Under the pieces are notes generated by a model. The model did not search any database. It was given only the letters and a program-made list of their open reading frames with translations, and was not told the DNA's origin. Below are positions 6,493-15,125 of a stretch of 15,485 nucleotides of DNA, one piece after another. The stretch covers positions 1 through 15,485 of the forward strand of contig JAAZDH010000057.1 of the NCBI GenBank assembly GCA_012512865.1. Reading direction: 5' to 3'. The position numbers were made by a program, and so were the translations under genes. Positions within the stretch are counted from its first letter, which is position 1. The number at the start of each line of letters is the position of its first letter. This stretch comes from Clostridiaceae bacterium (GTDB lineage Bacteria > Bacillota > Clostridia > Acetivibrionales > DUMC01).

Positions 6493-8094
6493 TTATACTA
6501 TTTCAAAGCTATATAGTTTTGCTGCCTTCATTACGAAGTGAAACGCGATGGGCATCCGGCTATCACTTTTAAGCCCGGTCTCACCTTTCCAGCTCACCGT
6601 TATTTTTGTACAGTCTCCCGTAAAAGTATCGCAATCTTCAATGCTTCTGCCGGGGATCACATTTCCTTCATTATCAACAAGTTCTACTCTTATAAATCCA
6701 GCCCTTAAAGTTTCTGCATTGATTAGCAGGCTCCTTCCGGGGCAGACAAACGGAAATGTATAAAATTCGCCCTCATTTTCAGCTTCAACGGCAGCAATTC
6801 TTTCCTTTTTCCATGCAAAGTATCCAAGGTTTCCAAGCGGCACAGTCCTTGGGAATTTATGGGGAACGGTAAAACCGATAAATGGCAGGGCGATCCTGTC
6901 GCCGCAGAGCGGTACAAGACCGGGACTTGCAAATAAACTGCCTCCATCCCATTCTTCCAGTCTTCCTCCCTGGGCTAATGGCTGCCCGGGTATTCTTGAC
7001 CAGTACAAGCCGTCATAACTGCTATAAGTTCTAATCTCCGTACTATCGCTATCCCTTTTGTATATCGCCGGAAACATAATGTGAGTATTCTCTGTTCCGG
7101 GGTATATAACCTTACAGTTATTATAATAGTCATTACTCGGGGATTCCTCTGATGCTCCAGGCCAGAGTACGGGGTCAGGCAGCGGCCATTTTGCAAAATC
7201 GTTTGTCTCTGACCTTCCTATTGCTCTCCGCCCACAGTAAAACATTCTAAAATACCCCACATATCGTTTCAGGTTCGTATCATAATACGCTGTATTCAGT
7301 GTATCGCTGAAATGCATAACAAGGGGCTCGGGAAGGGCACTCCAGTGAATGCCGTCCGGAGATACGGCGCCGAGAATTCCTCGTACTTTATTCTTTATAA
7401 ATGATACAGGACTTATATCATTAGGGCGTTCATTTCTATATTTTTCAAGCTTTCTAGGCAATACATTCCCCATGAACACCATTTTATAACATTCTTCTTG
7501 GCGGGCTGAGGAGTCTATAAAGACTCCTCCACCGTGAAATCCTGTCTCGGCGGTAAGCGGCCCTCCAAAAACGATATTGTTGTTCCTGCTTCCCCTATAC
7601 TCGCATAACCCCAGGAAAGGTTTATGCCATTCGAACCCGTCTTTCGACTCTGCATAGCAGAGACAATCTCCCCAAGTTATCATATTTGCAGTGTTTTCTA
7701 ATTTATTGAATTTTTCCTCGGGAAGAGTATTATACCAGAGCCTGTAAAAACCTTCCCTGTATATCATAGTTAAACCACCGTTGGGTATGATCAGAAATTC
7801 ATGGGGGTTATTCCTGATAGAGATCGGCCCTATTTTCTCAGGTTTTTGAAGCGATAACCTGATGTCTCTCGGTACTCTAAAAGCTCTCGCATATACACCT
7901 TCTACCGATAGGTCACATAGAGACCCCGGCTTTCCATCTTTCGAAAGCCAAAGAATTCTTCCTGGTTCAATATAACGCCAGTCTATAAATAGGTGAGGTC
8001 CTTTGGATAGTTCTACAGGATTCCCATATCTTACTGGTTGCGTCCACTTTTCATAGTTTTCTCCATAAAGAGCTTTAAGCATATTAATCAACAC
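6493..8094 (-). CDS. Beta-propeller glycoside-hydrolase-like protein (tandem copy 2)
   Basis: A protein of about 533 residues, closely related along its whole length to the product of the gene just upstream. Near the N-terminus it carries HLFIDWRYIEPGRILWLSK (about 35-53). The repeated Ser/Asp-Gly-x-x-Trp turns (KDGFEWHKP, SPDGIHWSA, SYDGLYWSR) mark blades of a GH32/GH43-like five-bladed propeller. A shared C-terminal beta-sandwich follows, with ERIAAVEAENEG, PGRSIEDCD and a final KAAKLYSFE motif. There is no signal peptide, so it probably acts on imported glycosides in the cytoplasm. I cannot assign a CAZy family or specificity. GTG at 8094 has GGGAG 6 nt upstream; ATG at 8082 is an alternative. 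It lies 26 bp from the upstream copy and 25 bp from the aldolase, so the three are surely co-transcribed. Confidence 0.82.
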   Translation of the reverse strand: MLINMLKALYGENYEKWTQPVRYGNPVELSKGPHLFIDWRYIEPGRILWLSKDGKPGSLCDLSVEGVYARAFRVPRDIRLSLQKPEKIGPISIRNNPHEFLIIPNGGLTMIYREGFYRLWYNTLPEEKFNKLENTANMITWGDCLCYAESKDGFEWHKPFLGLCEYRGSRNNNIVFGGPLTAETGFHGGGVFIDSSARQEECYKMVFMGNVLPRKLEKYRNERPNDISPVSFIKNKVRGILGAVSPDGIHWSALPEPLVMHFSDTLNTAYYDTNLKRYVGYFRMFYCGRRAIGRSETNDFAKWPLPDPVLWPGASEESPSNDYYNNCKVIYPGTENTHIMFPAIYKRDSDSTEIRTYSSYDGLYWSRIPGQPLAQGGRLEEWDGGSLFASPGLVPLCGDRIALPFIGFTVPHKFPRTVPLGNLGYFAWKKERIAAVEAENEGEFYTFPFVCPGRSLLINAETLRAGFIRVELVDNEGNVIPGRSIEDCDTFTGDCTKITVSWKGETGLKSDSRMPIAFHFVMKAAKLYSFEIV

Positions 8095-8120
8095 CTTAGT
8101 CTCCCTGCAATAGATGGTCT

Positions 8121-9659
8121 TTATTTGACCTCAAAACTATATAGCTTGGCGGCCTTCATCCTGATATGGAATATTACAGGCTGTCCATCTTTATTACCAA
8201 GGTCCGACTCTCCCTTCCACGTGACTTTCCTCTTATATTCATCGGCAACAATCAGGTCTGCATCTTCAAAGCTACGTCCTGGCAAGGGATTTCCGTTGAT
8301 ATCCAGTACCTCAACCTTAACATAGCCTGCCCTCAAAGTTTGAATATTGAGGTATAGCTCTCTTCCTTTTACTATGAAGGGCAGTGTATGAAAATCGCCT
8401 TCTTCCGGCGCTTCAAGCGCTGAAAGCCTTTCCTTTTCCCATACTGCGTAACCTATGTTTCCCAGTGGTACAGTGCGCGGAAATTTATGTGGTACGGTGC
8501 AGCCCACATAAGGCATGGCAATACGTTCTCCAGGCAGCTGAATTAATCCGCATCCACAGAAAATGCATCCTCCATCCCACTCGCCTGGCCTTCCTGTTTC
8601 AAGCACAGGGTTCCCGGGTACCTTGGACCAAAATATACCGTCATGGCTACTGTACATACGGATTTCAGTGATATCAGTGTCACGCTTGTATACTGCCGGG
8701 AACATGAAGTGTTCATTTTTTGTGCCGGGATAGACACATTTACTGTTTGTATAATAATCGTTGCTTGGAGAAGGTTCGTCTGCACCCGGCCATAATATCG
8801 GTTTCGGAAGCGGCCATTTCCAGAAATCGGTTGTCTCTGACCTTCCTATGGCCCTTCGTCCACAGTAGAACATCCTGAAATATCCCACATAACACCTCAG
8901 TATCTCATCGAAATAAGCTATGGTAAGAGTGTCGCTGAAATGCATCATAACAGGCACAGGAAGTTCTTTCCACCTGATGCCATCCGGCGACGTCCAAGCA
9001 ACGATGCCCCTTATCCGGTTTTTAATAAAGCATATGGGGCTGATCTCCCTGCCCCCTCGTTCTCTTTTGAAAAGTTCGACGTCATCCGCCGTTAGTTCTT
9101 TCATTTCTACAATCTTATAGCGCTCGCTTTCCGGGGCTGAGGGATCTTTGAATACTGCCCCTTTATGCGGCTTTATTATGTTGTTATCAAGGCTTCCTCT
9201 ATATTCAAAAAGTCCGAGAGAGGGTTTCCTCCAGTTTATACCATCATCTGATTCAGCATAATTCATCAGGGCGCCTGGAACTTCTACATGTGGCGTATCC
9301 GCAATTTTATTCCTTTTTATTTCCTCTTCCGGTGTCGAACTGTACCACATCCTGTATTTACCGCCATCATAGATAATAGTCGGGCCTGACATAATAAATT
9401 CATGCGGACTGCTTTTATCGATAACCGGTCCCATCTTTACAGCTTTCTGTGCAACTATCCTTATTCCATATGGTACTTTCTCCGCAGCTCCGCGTACACC
9501 TTCCACGGGCAGGTCACATAAAAGAGGCATTGCTTCGCCTTCCTTTGAAAGCCATGCTATCCTGCCGGGCTCTATGTATCTCCAGTCGGTAAATAAGTGC
9601 GGGCCTTCCATAAGAGGAACTGCCTTGTTTCCCTCTCCGGTATGCAGCGTAAAATTCAT
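8121..9659 (-). CDS. Beta-propeller glycoside-hydrolase-like protein (tandem copy 1)
   Basis: A 512-residue protein of an uncharacterised GH32/GH43-like propeller group. HLFTDWRYIEPGRIAWLSK lies at 21-39, a position where propeller hydrolases often place an N-terminal catalytic Asp. Blade turns DGINW, DGIRW and DGIFW occur near 139, 226 and 340. The strongest block shared with the downstream paralogue covers RMFYCGRRAIGRSET (262-276), PGADEPSPSNDYY (291-303) and EWDGG (360-364). HKFPRTVPLGN (391-401) is also shared. From about 411 a C-terminal beta-sandwich ends in KAAKLYSFE. No secretion signal is seen. ATG at 9659 is chosen because GAGG stands 9 nt upstream; an in-frame GTG at 9668 has no room for a ribosome site. 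It follows the binding-protein gene after a hairpin. Glycosidase role is inferred from fold and context. Confidence 0.83.
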   Translation of the reverse strand: MNFTLHTGEGNKAVPLMEGPHLFTDWRYIEPGRIAWLSKEGEAMPLLCDLPVEGVRGAAEKVPYGIRIVAQKAVKMGPVIDKSSPHEFIMSGPTIIYDGGKYRMWYSSTPEEEIKRNKIADTPHVEVPGALMNYAESDDGINWRKPSLGLFEYRGSLDNNIIKPHKGAVFKDPSAPESERYKIVEMKELTADDVELFKRERGGREISPICFIKNRIRGIVAWTSPDGIRWKELPVPVMMHFSDTLTIAYFDEILRCYVGYFRMFYCGRRAIGRSETTDFWKWPLPKPILWPGADEPSPSNDYYTNSKCVYPGTKNEHFMFPAVYKRDTDITEIRMYSSHDGIFWSKVPGNPVLETGRPGEWDGGCIFCGCGLIQLPGERIAMPYVGCTVPHKFPRTVPLGNIGYAVWEKERLSALEAPEEGDFHTLPFIVKGRELYLNIQTLRAGYVKVEVLDINGNPLPGRSFEDADLIVADEYKRKVTWKGESDLGNKDGQPVIFHIRMKAAKLYSFEVK

Positions 9660-9681
9660 CCTTATCACCCTCTATTTAGTT

Positions 9682-9712
9682 AAGAAGGGCGAAATGGCTT
9701 TTCGCCCTTCTT
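9682..9712 (-). terminator. Perfect 13 bp stem-loop between binding-protein and hydrolase genes
   Basis: AAGAAGGGCGAAA and its exact reverse complement flank a 5-base loop. On the transcribed strand the hairpin is followed by AACTAAATAG rather than a run of U, so it is not a classic strong intrinsic terminator. It lies about 40 bp after the lipoprotein stop codon. The likely role is a partial terminator or mRNA 3'-end stabiliser, making binding protein more abundant than the downstream hydrolases. The structure is certain; the role is inferred. Confidence 0.7.
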
Positions 9713-9751
9713 GGATACCAGCAGTTGCAATTTTCAATCCTGCAAATATAC

Positions 9752-11389
9752 TTATTTTACATACCTTTCATAAGCACCTTGATAAATCTTCAGGGCATTT
9801 TCCACACCCATATTCTTGAGTTCCTCTATAAAATTCGGGAACTCGCTTAATGGCCTATCTCCTTTAATAAACTTCATGGCATTCTCCATGGTGTAGGTAT
9901 CAATGGGAGTAACCAACTGTTTGATTTGTTCAACCTCATCACTTGTAAAGGGAAGACGAGGCTGTGTTGCTGCTATTGCGTTGTTATTGACATAGTAATC
10001 GTGGTTATCCTTGTAGTACTTGACAGTTGCTTTTCCGAGTTCGTCAGCTATAAGGTATGGGTTGATCTGGTCTTCAAACATCCCCCTGAATACATAGGTC
10101 CACTGTCTAAGGCCCAACGTTTCTATTGTTTCATCAGGTTTTTCCTTCCAGATATAAGGGTATTCTTTTCCTTCAGGAATCCTGTACTTATAGAATCCGT
10201 CCGGAGTCTTTTCACAGGTCTCTCCTTCCTTACCATACAGCATGAATGCAATTCCTTCATCACTGTATCCCCAGTCAACGAACTTGATAAGATTATCTAC
10301 GTATTTAGTTTTTGCATTTATAAACCATGTTCCTTCGTCAGGCGAGATATTGCCCCTGTTATATGAAGCGTAATACCTCTTTCCGTTTACTTCAGGAGCC
10401 AGGATGCTAATCAGCCAGGTGTCCGGGTTACTTGGATCAGCTGCCAGCGCAGAAGCTGAACCGAAGCCATCCGAGGTAAAGAAAGCTTTTTCAGCACCGA
10501 ACATTTCCCTCCACATTTCTTCTGTCATGGTAAAGAAGTCATTATGCATAATTTCAGCCTTATATGCTTTATTCAAGAATTCAATCATAAGCTTGTAATT
10601 TTCATCAAAAGGCCCGAATGCGTATTTACCCGTTTCCTCGTTATAATAAAAACCGAGACCGGTACCAAACGCATTGTAAATTCTCCCCAGCTCATTCCCA
10701 ACCCTTGTGACGAAGGGCGACGATTCAGGGTATTTTTCTTTTAGTTTTGCAAGTACATCATAAAGGTCATCTATGGTTTTAATGTCATTTCTCGGGTCAT
10801 ACCCTACTTCCTTTGCTCTAGGGGAAATTATGAGACCTTCCGTGAAGAAGTGATATGGAGCCACCCATGGGAAACAATAAACATGCCTGTCTTCTGCCTT
10901 TGTCATTCTCATGAAATCCGGGTATTCTTGTATTAACTTGCTTACTGTGGGCATCTGGCCGAACTTGGTATCCACCGGGTAGAAAAGACCTTTGGGCCCA
11001 TATTGCAGCGCCAAATCAAGTCCATTTTCTATCATCATAATATCCGGCAACTCTCCGGCTACTATGAGGGTGCTCACTTTCGATCTCATATCCGCACGCG
11101 GGATAAGTTGAAGCTCGAGCTTTGCATTTCCCATCTGTCTTGCAAATTCCTTGATTAGATATGTCTCTGTTGTAAATTTTGTCCTCCCCATATCACCAAA
11201 AAGCAATTTAATTGATGCACCTTCCACGATTCTAGGTTGCTCTTCCTGGCCTGTCTGTTCCTTGGCGGTAGTTCCCTCATCCGATGTCTGCCTTGTTCCG
11301 GTGCATGCAACTGCACTTAGCATTACCATAAGCACCAACAGCATACTTATGGCTTTAAAAATGTTACCAAAAGCACTCTTAGACATCAT
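9752..11389 (-). CDS. Extracellular solute-binding lipoprotein of a sugar ABC transporter
   Basis: A 545-residue protein with a lipoprotein signal peptide: a basic start, a hydrophobic stretch (about 13-28) and a lipobox LSAVAC with Cys29 as the lipidation site. A Thr/Glu/Gln-rich linker follows before the mature domain. The length and the pairing with LplB/YtcP-type permeases match the LipO-like binding proteins of Bacillota oligosaccharide importers. It would be anchored on the outer face of the membrane and capture the sugar ligand. Mature-domain landmarks include GELPDIMMIENG and PFVTRVGNELGRIYNAFG. ATG at 11389 has GGGAGG 8 nt upstream. It follows the permeases after a 182 bp gap and precedes the hydrolases, so uptake and breakdown appear linked. 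The ligand cannot be read from sequence. Confidence 0.92.
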   Translation of the reverse strand: MMSKSAFGNIFKAISMLLVLMVMLSAVACTGTRQTSDEGTTAKEQTGQEEQPRIVEGASIKLLFGDMGRTKFTTETYLIKEFARQMGNAKLELQLIPRADMRSKVSTLIVAGELPDIMMIENGLDLALQYGPKGLFYPVDTKFGQMPTVSKLIQEYPDFMRMTKAEDRHVYCFPWVAPYHFFTEGLIISPRAKEVGYDPRNDIKTIDDLYDVLAKLKEKYPESSPFVTRVGNELGRIYNAFGTGLGFYYNEETGKYAFGPFDENYKLMIEFLNKAYKAEIMHNDFFTMTEEMWREMFGAEKAFFTSDGFGSASALAADPSNPDTWLISILAPEVNGKRYYASYNRGNISPDEGTWFINAKTKYVDNLIKFVDWGYSDEGIAFMLYGKEGETCEKTPDGFYKYRIPEGKEYPYIWKEKPDETIETLGLRQWTYVFRGMFEDQINPYLIADELGKATVKYYKDNHDYYVNNNAIAATQPRLPFTSDEVEQIKQLVTPIDTYTMENAMKFIKGDRPLSEFPNFIEELKNMGVENALKIYQGAYERYVK

Positions 11390-11571
11390 TTCTAAAACCT
11401 CCCATACAATTTTTTATATTTTTTTGTTTTTATAAAATTCTGAAATCCTTAACATTGTGGGATTTTAGCATTTTTTTACATCGATTTTCTCCCCACGCAT
11501 AGTATAAAACCATACTGAAAAAAGAAATTTTACCGCTAACAGGGAGGATGAAAGTCAAACTTAAACCATGC
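11390..11571. other. AT-rich intergenic region before the binding-protein gene
   Basis: This 182 bp gap separates the second permease from the binding-protein gene. It is strongly A/T-rich with homopolymer runs. Weak -10-like hexamers exist on the minus strand (TATACT, TAAAAT), but none has a convincing -35 partner. A small imperfect AGTAT/ATACT inverted repeat is present. No gene is supported. The unusual length for this operon suggests a separate promoter or leader for the binding protein, but nothing decisive is visible. Confidence 0.4.
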
Positions 11572-12468
11572 TTAACCCTTTAAAGAACCTACCAATACAC
11601 CTTTCACGAAATATTTCTGTATGAAAGGGTAAACAAGCAAAATTGGCCATATTGTAATAATTATCGTAGCCATTTTCAGCGTTTCGAAAAATCCAATGCC
11701 CTGGCGGGATTGGGCAAGCGGTCCGGCAGCTTTCTCCCAGTATTTTGCAGTTTCACCTGTAATAAGTATTTTACGTAGAATTATCTGTAGAGGGTATTTA
11801 TTTGAATCGTTTAAGTATATCAGGGGGCCAAAAAAGTCATTCCATCTATCCACGGCAACAAACAACCCAATGGTTGCAAGTATTGGCTTTATTAGTGGGA
11901 GAACGATAGTAAAATATATCCTCCAGTCACTTGCCCCGTCTATATAGGCCGAATCTATCAATTCCTTGGGCACGCTTGCACGGATATTGCTTCTTATTAT
12001 AAGTATGTTCCAGACCCCGAAAGCGCCAGGCAACACAATAGCCCACATAGTATTATACATCCCAAGGTTTTTTATTAGCAGGAAGCTGGGTATCATTCCT
12101 CCAGGGATAAACATGGTCATTGTAAAAAGCACTATAACAAACTTCCTGTAAGGAAGGTACTGCTGTTCAAGGACATAAGCCGTCATGGTAGAAATGAAAA
12201 GAACAATAAAAGTGCCCACCACAGTATATACCACGCTGTTTTTAAACGCAAGCGGTATGTCGTTGGCTGACAGTAAAAGCTTGTAAGCACTAAAATGAAT
12301 CCCCCTCGGGAAAAGTTTTATGCGCCCCAAGGCCACATCTTCATAATTGCTAACAGAAACACATAAAATATACCAAAACGGGTAAATCATTGTCAGCATA
12401 AGAATTACCATAAATGAATGGTTAAATATATCAAAAACGTGTGAACCGAACCCTTTTTTGTATTTCAT
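11572..12468 (-). CDS. ABC sugar transporter permease, YtcP/LplC-type
   Basis: A 298-residue inner-membrane permease with about six hydrophobic segments, the first just after a short basic N-terminus. The cytoplasmic EAA loop is DSAYIDGASDWRIYFTIVLP (about residues 172-191), which docks the ATPase. The C-terminal ending IQKYFVKGVLVGSLKG is typical of the YtcP/LplC/CUT1 group. It forms a heterodimer with the preceding permease. I prefer ATG at 12468 because GAGGTG lies 8 nt upstream; an ATG at 12474 is only 2 nt from that site, though it would add just two residues. The start nearly abuts the stop of the preceding gene, indicating translational coupling. No ATPase gene is in the window, so a shared MsmX-type ATPase encoded elsewhere is likely. 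Confidence 0.93.
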   Translation of the reverse strand: MKYKKGFGSHVFDIFNHSFMVILMLTMIYPFWYILCVSVSNYEDVALGRIKLFPRGIHFSAYKLLLSANDIPLAFKNSVVYTVVGTFIVLFISTMTAYVLEQQYLPYRKFVIVLFTMTMFIPGGMIPSFLLIKNLGMYNTMWAIVLPGAFGVWNILIIRSNIRASVPKELIDSAYIDGASDWRIYFTIVLPLIKPILATIGLFVAVDRWNDFFGPLIYLNDSNKYPLQIILRKILITGETAKYWEKAAGPLAQSRQGIGFFETLKMATIIITIWPILLVYPFIQKYFVKGVLVGSLKG

Positions 12469-12480
12469 CTTCATATCACC

Positions 12481-13392
12481 TCACCATAAGCTGTTTTCGC
12501 TCACTTGCCTGCTGATATAGTTTGCCATCAGCAAAAGCACCAATGAGACAAAGGAGTTAAACAGCCCAACTGCTCCTCCAAAAGAGAAATCCATTCCTTC
12601 AATACCTCTCCTGTAAACATAAGTGGCAATTACATCCGCAACATCATATATCGCAGGGCTGTACATTAGGTATACCTTCTCGAAGCCAACATTAAGGAGT
12701 CCACTTACACTAAGTATTATTGTTACTACAATAACCGGGGCCATTCCAGGAAGGGTCACATGAAGAGCCTGTTTAAACCTGCCGGCTCCGTCAATAATTG
12801 CAGCTTCATACAGTTGAGGATCTATTCCAGATAATGTAGCAAGATATAAAATAGTTCCCCATCCTACGCCCTGCCAGATACCCGAACCTATGTATAGTGT
12901 CCTGAACCACTTGGCATTGCCAACAAACGCCACAGATTTCATTCCCAAACATTTTAGAACCTGGTTTACCAATCCCGTGTAACCAAAAAAATTATACAAC
13001 ATCCCTACTACAATAACTGTTGAAATGAAATGTGGCAGGTATGTGATTGTCTGGGTTAATCTTTTAAAGAATTTATTTTTTATTTCATTCATGAGAAGTG
13101 CAAGAATTATCGGCGCAGGATAGCCCCATAGGAAACCGTATATTCCTATTAGTAAAGTATTCCTGATAAGCCTGAAAAAAAACGGGTCTTTTACAAATTG
13201 GATAAACCATTTGAAACCAACAAACGGGCTTTTAAAAAAACCATCCACAAGGTTATAGTTCGTAAAGGCTACAAAGAACCCGCCTATGCTGGGTATATAT
13301 TGAAAGATTATAAAACCTACCAATGCTGGCAGCAACATAATGTAAAGTGTCGCATACCTTTTTATATTGTATAAGAAACTTTCTTTTTTCAC
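12481..13392 (-). CDS. ABC sugar transporter permease, LplB-type
   Basis: A 303-residue inner-membrane permease of the LplB/CUT1 class. The first transmembrane segment (about 14-32, LYIMLLPALVGFIIFQYIP) is followed by further hydrophobic helices. The EAA loop reads YEAAIIDGAGRFKQALHVTLP (E196 to P215). The motif LPHFISTVIVVGMLYNFF near 119-136 is characteristic of the LplB group. It pairs with the next permease to form the channel for the imported oligosaccharide. GTG at 13392 is the start, with AGGTG 7 nt upstream. The preceding 94 bp gap is A/T-rich and shows no convincing promoter, so read-through from the propeller hydrolase gene is plausible. Confidence 0.93.
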   Translation of the reverse strand: MKKESFLYNIKRYATLYIMLLPALVGFIIFQYIPSIGGFFVAFTNYNLVDGFFKSPFVGFKWFIQFVKDPFFFRLIRNTLLIGIYGFLWGYPAPIILALLMNEIKNKFFKRLTQTITYLPHFISTVIVVGMLYNFFGYTGLVNQVLKCLGMKSVAFVGNAKWFRTLYIGSGIWQGVGWGTILYLATLSGIDPQLYEAAIIDGAGRFKQALHVTLPGMAPVIVVTIILSVSGLLNVGFEKVYLMYSPAIYDVADVIATYVYRRGIEGMDFSFGGAVGLFNSFVSLVLLLMANYISRQVSENSLW

Positions 13393-13486
13393 TAAGAATC
13401 ACCTGCTTTAATAATATTACATTACCGCTTTGCTTGTCGTTATATATATTTTCTAAATGTTTGCACTTTTTTTTTATACAAATAGG

Positions 13487-14914
13487 TTAAGCCCCAGCCT
13501 CAAATGTAAACATCCGGGCATGCCTTAGATGGAAGCACAGACGGATGGCCCGGCCTTTTAATTCGTCAAGTCCTTTGTCCCCCGCCCAGCGTATTATACC
13601 GGGGTTATACTTGTTGCGCCTATGGGTATTCCCTTGGAAAACTGCACGGTTTTCTCCGCTCCAGCCAGGCAAAGGCTGCCCGTCCGGGTCAAGTATTTCG
13701 ACACCAATTTCTCCATTGCAGTAAGATGGATGCGATTCGAAGGATTCCCTGGTATCTGCATTGAGTATAAGGTCTCCTCCCGGCCAAACGATAGGTACCG
13801 TTGCCATAAGGCCTCCCGTAGTGGCTTCCAGTGCGCAGAAGCGGTCAAAAGGTAATGAAGCAAAGCCTACTGCTCCATATTGATGTGCACTGTCCCAGTT
13901 ATGGCTTACCCACCGTCCTCCAAAATAGAACACCATTTGCTCATTTATAAAAACAGCTCCATTACTGGCGCAGCTATTCCACTTGCGGTTCCAGTCGTAA
14001 GCGGCGGCAATAAAAGGTGCCCTTGGCATAGGCCTTATCCATTTCTTGCCATCCCGGCTAAGAACTAAGTGTATTTCCATCAAATCCGTGGCGCTATGCC
14101 AGTATTCAAGCAGCCCAAAGTACCAGCCAAACCTCTCAAACACACTCATTCCGTAAAATTCTACATCCGGTTCATCGGCCAAATCAGGCTTTAGTACCAC
14201 TTGCGGTTCTGACCAGTTAAGGAAATCCTCGCTTTCGCTCCTGTAAATCACGCGCCTGCCTTCACTTTCCATCATGCCTAAGCCCCTGGTGTAGATTACA
14301 AATTTTCCTCCTGGTTTAGTCGGCATGATATTAGTACGGTCACCTGCCTTCAAGAGTATTCCAGGATATTTATCCCAATTTATCCCATCACGGCTTCTAT
14401 ATCCATAAAGGCCGCGGTCTTCGCCCGGTCCTCGGCCAGCAACTAAAATACTACGTTGGAAAGTTATCATTTTGTACGGGTACTCTGGGTCGTCGGGATC
14501 GAAAATTATACTTGGCGAATCCATCTTTAAATCAGGAGCAAGTACAATATTATTCTGCTTGCTGCCTTTCCACTCAATCAGTCCCAACTCGGGCTTTTCC
14601 CACCTGAACCCGTCCTGGCTGGTAGCCAGCAGCACATTCTGAAAGCCATTAACATAATTACTGTAGTACATACGGTATCCTTCATTGCTTCCAGGAACTA
14701 CGGTTCCAAACAAGCAGGTAAAGCACCCCTCCCAGGGTTTGTCCGGTTCTACGAGAGGTTTGGGAAATATTTTTGCTTGCATCCACCGCCTTGTCAACTT
14801 CTCGTGATGAGCAATGAGACTGTCATCAAAAAAGAATTGCGGAGTATTTGCCGGTATCTTTACGGGGTCTTGGCTATTGTTAGTTTTAAATGTATTGCTG
14901 TCCACTAAACTCAT
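13487..14914 (-). CDS. Beta-propeller glycoside-hydrolase-like protein (divergent third copy)
   Basis: A 475-residue cytoplasmic protein with GH32/GH43-like propeller architecture. FFFDDSLIAHHEKLTRRW (28-45) and EPDKPWEG (56-63) form the N-terminal signature, with adjacent Asp residues 30 and 31 as catalytic candidates. Blade-turn repeats appear as DGFRW (101), DGINW (176), DFLNW (230) and DGKKW (288). The C-terminal beta-sandwich begins near 357 (DRFCALEA) and ends with ARMFTFEAG, matching in layout the ends of the two other propeller proteins in this window. It is shorter and clearly more distant than those two. No signal peptide is seen. ATG at 14914 has AGGA only 3 nt away, and a GTG at 14905 has better SD spacing, so the start may be 3 codons later. 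It heads the transporter block. Function is inferred from fold. Confidence 0.82.
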   Translation of the reverse strand: MSLVDSNTFKTNNSQDPVKIPANTPQFFFDDSLIAHHEKLTRRWMQAKIFPKPLVEPDKPWEGCFTCLFGTVVPGSNEGYRMYYSNYVNGFQNVLLATSQDGFRWEKPELGLIEWKGSKQNNIVLAPDLKMDSPSIIFDPDDPEYPYKMITFQRSILVAGRGPGEDRGLYGYRSRDGINWDKYPGILLKAGDRTNIMPTKPGGKFVIYTRGLGMMESEGRRVIYRSESEDFLNWSEPQVVLKPDLADEPDVEFYGMSVFERFGWYFGLLEYWHSATDLMEIHLVLSRDGKKWIRPMPRAPFIAAAYDWNRKWNSCASNGAVFINEQMVFYFGGRWVSHNWDSAHQYGAVGFASLPFDRFCALEATTGGLMATVPIVWPGGDLILNADTRESFESHPSYCNGEIGVEILDPDGQPLPGWSGENRAVFQGNTHRRNKYNPGIIRWAGDKGLDELKGRAIRLCFHLRHARMFTFEAGA

Positions 14915-14948
14915 CCTTCCTGGCTACTCATATTGTTTTCTTTTAATG

Positions 14949-14979
14949 TATACCGGAGTTTAAACTTTTCCCGGGTATA
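14949..14979. promoter_or_regulatory. Nested palindromic element upstream of the hydrolase-transporter block
   Basis: TATACCGG (14949-14956) is mirrored by CCGGGTATA (14971-14979, one extra G). Between them lies a perfect 10 bp palindrome, AGTTTAAACT (14957-14966). The element begins 35 bp upstream of the propeller hydrolase start. It has no U-tract on the transcribed side, so a regulatory protein site or weak hairpin is more likely than a terminator. Function is inferred. Confidence 0.4.
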
Positions 14980-14992
14980 TCACAGGACGGTT

Positions 14993-15125
14993 CTAATTCT
15001 GAAATAAGGCATCCTGCATGGCAACCCGCACCATATCCCTTGCAGAAAACATCTTTATTTCCGTTACTTCAACATTGCAACCATACCCGGTATCGATGCT
15101 TTCATTACTTATTGCTATTGCAGGC
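14993..15125 (-). other. Possible frame-shifted coding tail or gene remnant after the transaldolase-like gene
   Basis: Downstream of the stop of the preceding gene, another minus-strand frame stays open to a TAG at 14993 with codon use like the neighbours. The visible stretch includes SNESIDTGYGCNVEVTE and MFSARDMVRVAMQDALFQN. There is no start codon with an SD signal that would make it a separate gene. It may be a remnant, a frame-shifted extension, or chance; I do not recognise a family. Confidence 0.2.

Noticed and set aside
9926..10366. 146-codon plus-strand open frame inside the binding-protein gene
   Set aside because: It is antisense to a clear lipoprotein gene, rich in Val/Ile/Phe/Cys as expected of an antisense shadow, and has no ribosome site of note.
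11390..11571. Strong promoter or riboswitch before the binding-protein gene
   Set aside because: No paired -35/-10 and no recognisable riboswitch core were found; only weak AT-rich hexamers.
11541..11583. Plus-strand AGGGAGG directly before an ATG with an 11-residue frame
   Set aside because: The spacing from SD to ATG is zero, the frame is tiny and overlaps the end of the opposite-strand permease gene; it looks like chance.
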